A stretch of 64,000 bases of DNA, from NCBI RefSeq assembly GCF_051401765.1, contig NW_027480423.1, positions 3,410,001 through 3,474,000 on the forward strand. Direction: 5' to 3'. The position numbers were made by a program, and so were the translations under genes. Of this stretch, positions 25,830 to 37,547 are shown one piece after another (position 1 is the first letter of the stretch; the number at the start of each line of letters is the position of its first letter). This DNA is from Calliopsis andreniformis. Its lineage: Eukaryota > Arthropoda > Insecta > Hymenoptera > Andrenidae. Under the pieces are notes generated by a model, which had not been told where the DNA came from, searched no databases, and saw only the letters and a program-made list of their open reading frames with translations.

Positions 25830-27130
25830 CCGTATAACAGGATTAATTGCAACCAGTTTGAATGTGATGGTCATTCCTACGTTCCGGGCAACCTAGGCTT
25901 CAGTCTATGGCGTTGCTCCACCAGATCGAACAGTTAGGGACTTACAATTCAACGCCAGAAGCATAAAATACAATAAAAATACAACAGTTTTTCCATCGTA
26001 TAACTGGAATAATTGCAACCAGTGTGAATGTAATGGACGTTTCTATGTTCCGGGCAACCTACGTTTCACTCTATGGCGTTGCTCCACCAGATCGAATAGT
26101 TACGGCCTAAGAAGTCAACGCCAGAATCACCAAATACAAAATAAGTACTACAGTTTTTCCATCGTATTAAACGAATAATTGCAACCAGTGTGAAAGTAAT
26201 GGTCTTTTCTACGTTCCGGGCAACCTACGTGTCACTCTAGGGCGTTGCTCCACCACATCGAATAGGTACGGCCTTAGAATTCAAAGCCAGAAGCGTAAAA
26301 TACAATATAAATACAACAGTTTTTCGATCGTATAAAACGAATAATTGCAACCAGTATGAAAGTTATGGTCATTTCTACTTTCCGGGCAACCCAGGTTTCA
26401 CCCTAGGGCGCTGCTCCAACAGATTAAGTAGTTAGGGCCTTAGAAGTCAACGCCCGAAGCATAAAATGCAATAAAAATACAACAGTTTTTCCACCGTATA
26501 TAATGTATATTTGCAAACAGTGTGAAAGTAGTGGTCATTTCCATGTTCCGGGAAACCTAGTCTTCACTGTAGGGCGTTGTTCCACCAGGTCGAATAGTTA
26601 GGGCCTAAGAAGTCAACGCCAGAAGAATAAAATACAATATAAGTACAAAAGTTTTTCCATCGTATAAAATGAATAATTGCAAACATTCTGAAAGTAATGG
26701 TCATTTCTACTTTCCGGGCAACCTAGGCTTCACTCTAGGGCGTTGCTCCACCAGATCGAATTGTTAGGGCCTTAGAAATCAACGCCAGAAGCATAATATA
26801 CAATAATGATGCAACAGTTTTTTCTTCGTAAAACAGGAATAATTGCAACCAGTGTGAAGGTAATGGTCTTTTCTACGTTCCGCGCAACCTAGGTTTCACT
26901 CCAGGGCGTTGCTCCACCAGATCGAATAGTTACGGCCTACGAAGTCAACGCCAGAATCATAAAATACGATAAAGATGCAACAGTTTTTCCATCGTACAAA
27001 ACGAATAATTGCAACCAGTGTGAAAGTTATGGTCATTTCTACATTCCGAGCAACCTAGGCTTCACTCTAGGGCGTTGCTCCACCAGATCGAATAGTTAGG
27101 TCCTTAGAAGTCAACGCCAGAAGCATAACA
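25830..27130. repeat. Transition zone with right-domain-like monomers
   Basis: About eight monomers. The first ones (25,830-26,450) resemble the GGACGTTTCTATGTTCC / ACTACAG / TTAAGTAG series of the HOR domain. From about 26,511 to 27,110 the monomers resemble 53,555-53,750 and 52,910-53,160: TTCCATGTTCCGGG, AGAAGAATAAAATAC, GTTCCGCGCAACCTAGG and CAGAATCATAAAATACG. The resemblance is strong but not identical. Confidence 0.75.
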
Positions 27131-27679
27131 TACAATAAAAATACAACAGTTCTTCCATCGTATAACAGTAATAATTGCAACCAGTGTGAAGGTAATGGTC
27201 AATTCCACGTTCCGGGCAACCTAGGCTACACTATAGGGCGTTGCTCCACCACATCGAATAGCTACGGCCTTAGAAGTCAACGCCAGAGGCATAAAATACA
27301 ACATAAATACAACAGTTTTTCAATTGTATAAAACGAATCATTGCAAACAGTGTGAAAGTAGTGGTCATTTCCATGTTCCGGGAAACCTAGTCTTCACTGT
27401 AGGGCGTTGTTCCACCAGGTCGAATAGTTAGGGCCTAAGAAGTCAACGCCCGAAGCATAAAATGCAATAAAAATACAACAGTTTTTCCACCGTATATAAT
27501 GTATATTTGCAAACAGTGTGAAGGTAATGGTCTTTTCTACGTTCCGCGCAACCTAGGTTTCACTCCAGGGCGTTGCTCCACCAGATCGAATAGTTACGGC
27601 CTACGAAGTCAACGCCAGAATCATAAAATACGATAAAGATGCAACAGTTTTTCCATCGTACAAAACGAATAATTGCAGC
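27131..27679. repeat. Mosaic of five permuted satellite segments
   Basis: Reading left to right: 27,131-27,227 equals 27,795-27,891; about 27,211-27,359 equals 28,373-28,521; 27,341-27,450 equals 26,511-26,620; 27,441-27,522 equals 26,445-26,526; and 27,515-27,677 equals 26,851-27,013. The array then continues as the B duplicate from 27,680. Offsets are 664, 1,162, 830, 996 and 664 bp, all exact multiples of 166. Adjacent segments overlap by roughly 8-19 bp of shared sequence at each switch. Segments 3 and 4 together are one monomer in circularly permuted order. Confidence 0.85.
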
Positions 27680-28888
27680 CAGTGTGAAAGTGATGGTCAT
27701 TTCTACGTTACGGGCAACCTAGGCTTCACTCTAGGGCGTTGCTCCAACAGATCGAATAGCTAGGGACTTAGAATTCAACGCAAGAAGCATAAAATACAAT
27801 AAAAATACAACAGTTCTTCCATCGTATAACAGTAATAATTGCAACCAGTGTGAAGGTAATGGTCAATTCCACGTTCCGGGCAACCTAGGCTTCAGTCTAG
27901 GGCGTTGCTCAGCTACATCGAATAGCTGCGGCCTTTGAAGTCAACGCCAGAAGCATAAGGTACAATATAAATGCAACATTTTTTCCATAGAATAAGACGA
28001 ATAATTGCTATCAGTGTGAAAGTGATGGTCATTTCTACGTTCCGGGCAACATAGGCTTCACTGTTGGACGTTTCCCCACCAGACGGAATAGCTAGGACCT
28101 TAGAAGTCAAAGCCAGAAGCAGAAAATACAATGTAAATGTAACAGTATTTCTACCGTATAGCATGAATAATTGCAACCACTGTGAAAGTTGTGGTCATAT
28201 CTACGTTCCGGGCAACCTAGGCTTGACTCTAGGGCGTTGCTCCACCACATCTAATAGCTACGATCGTAGAAGTTATCGCCAGAAGCATAAAATACATTAT
28301 AAATACAACAGCTTTTCCAACGTAAAGAATGAATAAATGCAAACAGTGAGAAAGTGATGTCCATTTCTACGTTCCGGGCAACCTAGGCTACACTATAGGG
28401 CGTTGCTCCACCACATCGAATAGCTACGGCCTTAGAAGTCAACGCCAGAGGCATAAAATACAACATAAATACAACAGTTTTTCAATTGTATAAAACGAAT
28501 CATTGCAAACAGTGTGAAAGTTGTGGTCAATTCTACGTTCCGGACAACATAGGGTTCACTCTTGGACGTTGCCCCACCAGATTGAATAGCTAGGACCTTA
28601 GAAGTCAACGCCAGAAGCATAAAATACAATATAAATACAACAGTTTTTCCATTGAATAAAACGTATAATTGCTATCAGTGTGAAAGTGATGGTCATTTCT
28701 ACGTTCCGGGCAACATAGGCTTCACCCTTGGACGTTGCCCCACCAGACGGAATAGCTAGGACCTTAGAAGTCTACGCTAGAAGCATAAAATACAATATAA
28801 ATACAACTGCTTTTCCATCGTATAAAATGAATAATTGCAAACAGTGTGAAAGTAATGGTCATTGCTGCGTTCCGGACAACCTAGGCTT
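27680..28888. repeat. Sub-family B segment, right copy of 5,125-6,333
   Basis: Near-identical to 5,125-6,333, 22,555 bp away, although its flanks belong to other families. It runs on the left into the mosaic and on the right into 8-mer-type sequence at about 28,889. It is the only long B segment in the central domain. Confidence 0.9.
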
Positions 28889-31800
28889 CAGCCTAGGGCG
28901 TTGCTCCACCAGGTCGAATAGTTAGGGCCTTAGAAGTCAACGCTAGAAGCATAAAATACAAAATAAATAGAACAGCTTTCCATTGTATAAAACGAATAAT
29001 TGCAACCAGTGTGAAAGTTATGGTAATTTCTACGTTCCGGGCAACCTGGTCTTCACTCTAGGGCGTTGCTCCAACAGATCGAATAGTTAGGGCCTAAGAA
29101 GTCACCGCCAGAAGCATAAAACACAATATAAATAAAACAGTTTTTCCATCGTATAAAACGAATAATTGCAATCAGAATGAAAGTTATGGTCATTTCTACG
29201 TTTCGGTCATCCTAGACTTAACTCTGAGGCATTGCTCAACCAGATCGAATACGTAGGGACTTAGAAGTCAACGCCAGAAGCATAAGGTACAATAAAAATG
29301 CAACATTTTGTCCATCGTATAACAGGAGTAATTGCAACCAGTGTGAAAGTAATGGCCATTTCTACGTTACGGGCATCCTAGGCTTCGCGCTAGGGCGTTG
29401 CTCCACCAGATCGAATAGCTAGGGACATGGAGGTCAACGCCAAGAGCATAAAATACAATAAAAATACAACAGTCTTTCCATCGTATAGCAGGAATAATTG
29501 CAACCAGTGTGAAAGTAATGGGCATTTCGACGTTCCGTGCAACCTCGGCTTCACTCTAGGGCATTGCACCACCAGCTCGAATAGTTAGGGCCTTAGAAAG
29601 CAACTCCAGACGCATAAAACATAAAAAAAATACAACAGTTTTTCCATCGTATAAAAAGAATAATTGTAACCAGTGTGAAAGTAATGGTCATTTCTACGTT
29701 TCGGGCAACATACGCTTCACTCTTGAACGTTGCCCCACGAGATCGAATAGCTAGGACCTTAGAAGTCAACGCCAGAAACATAAAATACTATAAAAATGCG
29801 ACAGTTTTTCCATCGTATAACAGGAATAACTGCATCCGGGTGTGAAAGTACTGGCCATTTCTACGTTTCGGGCAACCTAGACTTTACTCTAGGGCGTTGC
29901 CCCACCAAATCGAATAGCTAGGATCTTAGAAGTCAATGCCAGAAGCATAAAATACAATAAAAATACAGCAGTTTTTCCATCGTATAGCATGAATAATTGC
30001 AACCAGTGTGAATGTAATGGTCATTTCGACGTTTCGGGCAATCTAGGCTTCACTCTAGGGCGTTCCGCCGCCAGATCGAATAGTTAGGGCCTAAGAAGTC
30101 AACGCCAGAAGCATAAAATGGAATAAAAATACAACAGCTTTACCATCGCAAAAAAAGAATAATTGCAACCAGTGTGAAACTAATGGTCATTTCAACGCTT
30201 CGGGCAGCATACTTTTCACTCATGGACGTTGCCCAACGAAATCGAATAGCTAGGACCCTAGAAGTCAACGCCAGAAGCATAAAATACAAAATAAATAGAA
30301 CAGTTTTCCATAGTATAAAACGAGTAATTGCAACCAGTGTGAAAGTTATGGTAATTTCTACGTTCCGGGCAACCTAGGCTTCACTCTAGGGCGTTCCCTC
30401 GCCAGATCGAATAGTTAGGGCCTAAGAAGTCACCGCCAGAAGCATAAAACATAATATAAATAAAACAGTTTTTCCATCGTATAAAACGAATAATTGCAAT
30501 CAGAATGAAAGTTATGGTCATTTCTACGTTTCGGTCATCCTAGACATAACTCTGAGGCATTGCTCAACCAGATCGAATACGTAGGGCCTTAGAAGTCAAA
30601 TCCAGAAGCAAAAAGTACAATAAAAAACCAACAGTTTGTCCATCGTATAATAGGAATAATTGCAACCAGTGTTAAAATAATGGTTATTTCTACTTTCCGG
30701 GCAACCTAGGCTTCACTCTAGGGCGTTGCTCCACTAGATCGAATAGTTAGGGCCTAAGAAGTCAACGCCAGAAGCATAAAGTACAATAAAAATGCAACAG
30801 TTTTTCCATCGTATAGCAGGAATAACTGCAACCAGTGTGAAAGTACTGGTCATTTCTACGTCTCGGGCAACCTAGACTTCACTCTAGGGCGTTGCCCCAC
30901 CAAATCGAATAGGTAGGGCCTTAGAAGTCAACGCCCAAAGCATAAAACACAATAAAAGTACAACAGTCTTTCCATCGTATAAACAGAATAATTGCAACCA
31001 GTGTGAATGTTATGGTCATTTCTACGTTCCGGGCAACCTACGTTTCACTCTATGGCGTTGCTCCACCAGATGGAATAGTTATGGCCTAAGAAGTCAAAGC
31101 TAGAAGCACCAAATACATAATAAATACAACAGTTTTTCCATCGTATAAAACGAATAATTGCAACCAGTGTGAAAGTAATGGTCATTTCTACGTTCCGGGC
31201 AACCTAGGGTTCAGTCTATGGCGTTGCTCCACCAGATCGAATAGTTAGGGACCTAAAATTCAACGCCAGAAGCATAAAATACAATACAAATACAACAGTT
31301 TTTCCATCGTATAACAGGAATAATTGCAACCAGTGTGAATGTAATGGACGTTTCTATGTTCCGGGCAACCTACGTTTCACTCTATGGCGTTGCTCCACCA
31401 GATCGAATAGTTACGGCCTAAGAAGTCAACGCCAGAAGCACCAAATACAAAATAAGTACTACAGTTTTTCCATCGTATTAAACGAATAATTGCAACCAGT
31501 GTGAAAGTAATGGTCTTTTCTACGTTCCGGGCAACCTACGCGTCACTCTAGGGCGTTGCTCCACCACATCGAATAGGTACGGCCTTAGAATTCAAAGCCA
31601 GAAGCGTAACATACAATATAAATACAACTGTTTTTCCATTGTATAGCATGCATCACTGCAACCAGTGCGAAGGTAATGATCGTTTCGGCGTTTCGGGCAT
31701 CCAAATCTTAACTCTGAGGCGTTGCTAGACCAGATCGAAGAGTTAGGGCCTAAGAAGTCAACGCCAGAAGCATAAAATACAATAAAAATACAACAATTTT

Positions 31801-31998
31801 TCCATCGTATAACAGGAATAATTGCAACCAGTGTGAAAGTGCTGGTCATTTCTACGTTCCGGGTAACCTAGGCTTCACTCTAGGGCGTTGCTCCGCCAGA
31901 TCGAATAGTTAGGGCCTAACAAGTCAACGCCAGAACCATAAAATGCAATATAAATAGAACAGTTTTTCCATTCCATATAGCGAATAATGCAACCAGTG
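28889..31998. repeat. HOR copy 4, left part (hybrid of the 8-mer and 29-mer regions)
   Basis: From about 28,925 to 31,427 it follows 10,512-13,013 (offset 18,413, becoming 18,414 after a one-base insertion near 29,838 where TGCATCCGGGTGTG replaces TGCATCCAGTGTG). From 29,544 to 31,998 it also follows 20,254-22,707 (offset 9,290-9,291). It keeps the three monomers near 31,428-31,840 that 12,990-13,100 lacks. Confidence 0.85.
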
Positions 31999-34728
31999 TG
32001 AAAGTTAAGGTCATTTCTACGTTCCGTGCAGCCTAGGCTTCACTCTAGGGCGTTGGTCCAACAGACCGAATTGTTTGGACCTAAGAAGTCAACGCCAGAA
32101 GCATAAAATACAATATAAATACAACAGTTTTTCCATCGTATAAAACGAATAATTGCAACCAGTACGAAAGTTATGGTCATTTCTACTTTCCGGGCAACCT
32201 AGGCTTCACCCTAGGGCGTTGCTCCACCAGATCGAATAGTTAGGGCCTTAGAAGTCAACGCCAGAAGCATAAAATACAATATAAATACAACAGTTTTTCC
32301 AGCGTATAAAACGAATATTTGCAACCAGTATGAAAGTTATGCTCATTTCTATGATACGGGCAAACTAGGCTTCACTCTAGTGCGTTGTGCCACCAGATCG
32401 AATAGCTAGCGCCTGAGAAGTCACTGCCCGAAGCAAAAAATACAATAAAAATACACAATCTTTCCATAGTATAACTGGAATAATTGCAACCAGTGTGAAA
32501 GTAATGGTCATTTCTACGTCCCGGGGAACCTAGACTTCAGTCTAGGGCGTTGCTCCACCAGATCGAATAGTTAGGGACTTACAATTCAACGCCAGAAGCA
32601 TAAAATACAATAAAAATTCAACAGTCTTTCCATCGTATAAAAAGAATCATTGCAACCAGTCTGAAAGTAATGGTCATTTCTACTTTCCGGGCAACCTAGG
32701 TTTCACCCTAGGGCGCTGCTCCAACAGATTAAGTAGTAAGGGCCTTAGAAGTCAACGCCCGAAGCATAAAATGCAATAAAAATACAACACTTTTTCCACC
32801 GTATAACAGGATTAATTGCAACCAGTTTGAATGTGATGGTCATTTCTACGTTCCGGCCAACCTACGTTTCACTCTATGGCGTTGCTCCACCAGATCGAAT
32901 AGTTACGGCCTAAGAAGTCAACGCCAGAAGCACCAAATACAAAATAAGTACTACAGTTTTTCCATCGTATTAAACGAATTATTGCAACCAGTGTGAAAGT
33001 AATGGTCTTTTCTACGTTCCGGGCAACCTACGCGTCACTCTAGGGCGTAGCTCCACCACATCGAATAGGTACGGCCTTAGAATTCAAAGCCAGAAGCGTA
33101 AAATACAATATAAATACAACAGTTTTTCGATCGTATAAAACGAATAATTGCAACCAGTATGAAAGTTATGGTCATTTCTACTTTCCGGGCAACCTAGGTT
33201 TCACCCTAGGGCGCTGCTCCAACAGATTAAGTAGTAAGGGCCTTAGAAGTCAACGCCCGAAGCATAAAATGCAATAAAAATACAACACTTTTTCCACCGT
33301 ATAACAGGATTAATTGCAACCAGTTTGAATGTGATGGTCATTTCTACGTTCCGGCCAACCTACGTTTCACTCTATGGCGTTGCTCCACCAGATCGAATAG
33401 TTACGGCCTAAGAAGTCAACGCCAGAAGCACCAAATACAAAATAAGTACTACAGTTTTTCCATCGTATTAAACGAATTATTGCAACCAGTGTGAAAGTAA
33501 TGGTCTTTTCTACGTTCCGGGCAACCTACGCGTCACTCTAGGGCGTAGCTCCACCACATCGAATAGGTACGGCCTTAGAATTCAAAGCCAGAAGCGTAAA
33601 ATACAATATAAATACAACAGTTTTTCGATCGTATAAAACGAATAATTGCAACCAGTATGAAAGTTATGGTCATTTCTACTTTCCGGGCAACCTAGGTTTC
33701 ACCCTAGGGCGCTGCTCCAACAGATTAAGTAGTAAGGGCCTTAGAAGTCAACGCCCGAAGCATAAAATGCAATAAAAATACAACACTTTTTCCACCGTAT
33801 AACAGGATTAATTGCAACCAGTTTGAATGTGATGGTCATTTCTACGTTCCGGCCAACCTAGGCTTCCCTCTATTGCGTTGCTCCTCCAGATCGAATAGTT
33901 AGGGCCTTAGAAGTCAACGCCAGAAGCACAAAATACAATATAAATACAACTGTTTTTCCATTGTATAGCATGGATCACTGCAACCAGTGCGAAGGTAATG
34001 ATCATTTCGGCGTTTCGGGCATCCAAATCTTAACTCTGTGGCGTTGCTACACCAGATCGAAGAGTTAGGGCCTTAAAAGTCAACGCCAGAAGCATAAACT
34101 ACAAAATAAATACAACAGTCTTTCCATCGTATAAAACGAATAATTGCAACCTGTGTGAAGGTTATGGTCATTTCCACGTTCCGGGCAACCAAGGCTTCAC
34201 TGTAGGATGTTGCACCACCACATCGAATAGCTACGGCCTTAGAAGTCAACGCCTGAAGCATAAAATACAATATAAATACAACAGTTTTTCCATCGTATAA
34301 AACGAATAATTGCAGCCAGTATGAAAGTTATGGTCATTTCTACTTTCCGGGCAACCTAGGCTTCGCTCTAGGGCGTTGATCCAACAGATTGAATAGTTAG
34401 GGGCTTAGAAGTCAACGCCCGAAGCATAAAATGCAATAAAAATACAATAGTTTTTCCATCGTATAACAGGATTAATTGCAACCTGATTGAAAGTGATGGC
34501 CATTTCTACGTTCCGGGCAACCTAGGCTTCCCTCTATTGCGTTGCTCCACCAGATCGAATAGTTAGGGCCTTAGAAGTCAACGCCAGAAGCATAAAATAC
34601 AATATAAATACAACAGTTTTTCCAGCGTATAAAGCGAATAATTGCAGCCAGTGTGAAAGTTATGGGCATTTCTACTTTCCGGGCAACCTCGGCTTCACTC
34701 TAGGGCATTGCACCACCAGCTCGAATAG
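31999..34728. repeat. HOR copy 4, right part
   Basis: Follows 29-mer copy 2 from 18,063 (offset 13,936). The offset jumps by 498 to 14,434 because a three-monomer block is present one extra time. It ends at about 34,728, in the monomer with GGGCATTGCACCACCAGC, and is then fused to the start of the 17-mer array. Confidence 0.87.
32675..33863. repeat. 498-bp three-monomer tandem repeat, ~2.4 copies
   Basis: The order is monomer a (TTAAGTAGTAAGG), b (CCGGCCAACCTACG), c (GGTCTTTTCTACG and CGTCACTCTAGGGCGTAG), then a, b, c, a, and a final b variant (CCGGCCAACCTAGG). The b starts at 32,841 and 33,339 and the variant start at 33,837 are exactly 498 bp apart. The equivalent sites at about 13,936 and 18,746 have only about 1.4 copies, so the block expanded by one unit here. 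Confidence 0.9.
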
Positions 34729-37547
34729 TTAGGGCCTTAGAAGTCAACGCCAGAAGCATAAAATACAATATAAATACAACAGTTTTTCCAGCGTATAAAA
34801 CGAATATTTGCAACCAGTATGAAAGTTATGCTCATTTCTACGATACGGGCAAACTAGGCTTCACTCTAGTGCGTTGTGCCACCAGATCGAATAGCTAGCG
34901 CCTGAGAAGTCACTGCCCGAAGCAAAAAATACAATAAAAATACACAATCTTTCCATAGTATAACAGGAATAATTGCAACCAGTGTGAAAGTAATGGTCAT
35001 TTCTACGTCGCGGGGAACCTAGACTTCAGTCTAGGGCGTTGCTCCACCAGATCGAATAGTTAGGGACTTACAATTCAACGCCAGAAGCATAAAATACAAT
35101 AAAAATTCAACAGTCTTTCCATCGTATAAAAAGAATCATTGCAACCAGTCTGAAAGTAATGGTCATTTCTATGCTTCGAGCAACATACGCTTAACTATTG
35201 GACGTTGCCCCACGAGATCGAATAGCTACGACCTTAGAAGTCAACACCTGAAACATAAAATACAATAAAAATACAACAGTTTCTCCATCGTATAGCATGA
35301 ATAATTGCAACCAGTGTGAAAGTACTGGCCATTTCTACGTTTCGGGCAACCTAGACTTTACTCTAGGGCGTTGCCCCACCAAATCGAATAGCTAGGATCT
35401 TAGAAGTCAATGCCAGAAGCATAAAATACAATAAAAATACAGCAGTTTTTCCATCGTATAGCATGAATAATTGCAACCAGTGTGAATGTAATGGTCATTT
35501 CGACGTTTCGGGCAATCTAGGCTTCACTCTATGGCGTTCCGCCGCCAGATCGAATAGTTAGGGCCTAAGAAGTCAACGCCAGAAGCATAAAATGGAATAA
35601 AAATACAACAGCTTTACCATCGCAAAAAAAGAATAATTGCAACCAGTGTGAAACTAATGGTCATTTCAACGCTTCGGGCAGCATACTTTTCACTCATGGA
35701 CGTTGCCCAACGAAATCGAATAGCTAGGACCCTAGAAGTCAACGCCAGAAGCATAAAATACAAAATAAATAGAACAGTTTTCCATAGTATAAAACGAGTA
35801 ATTGCAACCAGTGTGAAAGTTATGGTAATTTCTACGTTCCGGGCAACCTAGGCTTCACTCTAGGGCGTTCCCCCGCCAGATCGAATAGTTAGGGCCTAAG
35901 AAGTCACCGCCAGAAGCATAAAACATAATATAAATAAAACAGTTTTTCCATCGTATAAAACGAATAATTGCAATCAGAATGAAAGTTATGGTCATTTCTA
36001 CGTTTCGGTCATCCTAGACATAACTCTGAGGCATTGCTCAACCAGATCGAATACGTAGGGCCTTAGAAGTCAAATCCAGAAGCAAAAAGTACAATAAAAA
36101 ACCAACAGTTTGTCCATCGTATAATAGGAATAATTGCAACCAGTGTTAAAATAATGGTTATTTCTACTTTCCAGGCAACCTAGGCTTCACTCTAGGGCGT
36201 TGCTCCACTAGATCGAATAGTTAGGGCCTAAGAAGTCAACGCCAGAAGCATAAAGTACAATAAAAATGCAACAGTTTTTCCATCGTATAGCAGGAATAAC
36301 TGCAACCAGTGTGAAAGTACTGGTCATTTCTACGTCTCGGGCAACCTAGACTTCACTCTAGGGCGTTGCCCCACCAAATCGAATAGGTAGGGCCTTAGAA
36401 GTCAACGCCCAAAGCATAAAACACAATAAAAGTACAACAGTCTTTCCATCGTATAAACAGAATAATTGCAACCAGTGTGAATGTTATGGTCATTTCTACG
36501 TTCCGGGCAACCTACGTTTCACTCTATGGCGTTGCTCCACCAGATGGAATAGTTATGGCCTAAGAAGTCAAAGCCAGAAGCACCAAATACATAATAAATA
36601 CAACAGTTTTTCCATCGTATAAAACGAATAATTGCAACCAGTGTGAAAGTAATGGTCATTTCTACGTTCCGGGCAACCTAGGGTTCAGTCTATGGCGTTG
36701 CTCCACCAGATCGAATAGTTAGGGACTTAAAATTCAACGCCAGAAGCATAAAATACAATACAAATACAACAGTTTTTCCATCGTATAACAGGAATAATTG
36801 CAACCAGTGTGAATGTAATGGACGTTTCTATGTTCCGGGCAACCTACGTTTCACTCTATGGCGTTGCTCCACCAGATCGAATAGTTACGGCCTAAGAAGT
36901 CAACGCCAGAAGCACCAAATACAAAATAAGTACTACTGTTTTTCCATCGTATTAAACGAATAATTGCAACCAGTGTGAAAGTAATGGTCTTTTCTACGTT
37001 CCGGGCAACCTACGCGTCACTCTAGGGCGTTGCTCCACCACATCGAATAGGTACGGCCTTAGAATTCAAAGCCAGAAGCGTAACATACAATATAAATACA
37101 ACTGTTTTTCCATTGTATAGCGTGCATCACTGCAACCAGTGCGAAGGTAATGATCGTTTCGGCGTTTCGGGCATCCAAATCTTAACTCTGAGGCGTTGCT
37201 AGACCAGATCGAAGAGTTAGGGCCTAAGAAGTCAACGCCAGAAGCATAAAATACAATAAAAATACAACAATTTTTCCATCGTATAACAGGAATAATTGCA
37301 ACCAGTGTGAAAGTGCTGGTCATTTCTACGTTCCGGGTAACCTAGGCTTCACTCTAGGGCGTTGCTCCGCCAGATCGAATAGTTAGGGCCTAACAAGTCA
37401 ACGCCAGAACCATAAAATGCAATATAAATAGAACAGTTTTTCCATTCCATATAGCGAATAATGCAACCAGTACGAAAGTTATGGTCATTTCTACTTTCCG
37501 GGCAACCTAGGCTTCACCCTAGGGCGTTGCTCCACCAGATCGAATAG
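34729..37547. repeat. 17-mer HOR, copy 1 (2,819 bp)
   Basis: Tandem with 37,548-40,366 at offset 2,819 (17 x 166 minus 3). The unit is a shortened 29-mer that skips the block from the CAGTCTGAAAG monomer to the AGTACTGGCC monomer, using the ATGCTTCGAGC monomer as a bridge. Copies are distinguishable by single bases: CGTCGCGGGG near 35,006 here against CGTCGTGGGG near 37,825. Confidence 0.9.

Noticed and set aside
29838..29840. One-base insertion near 29,838 as a functional frameshift
   Set aside because: There is no gene to shift. It is only a private marker of HOR copy 4, or possibly a sequencing error.
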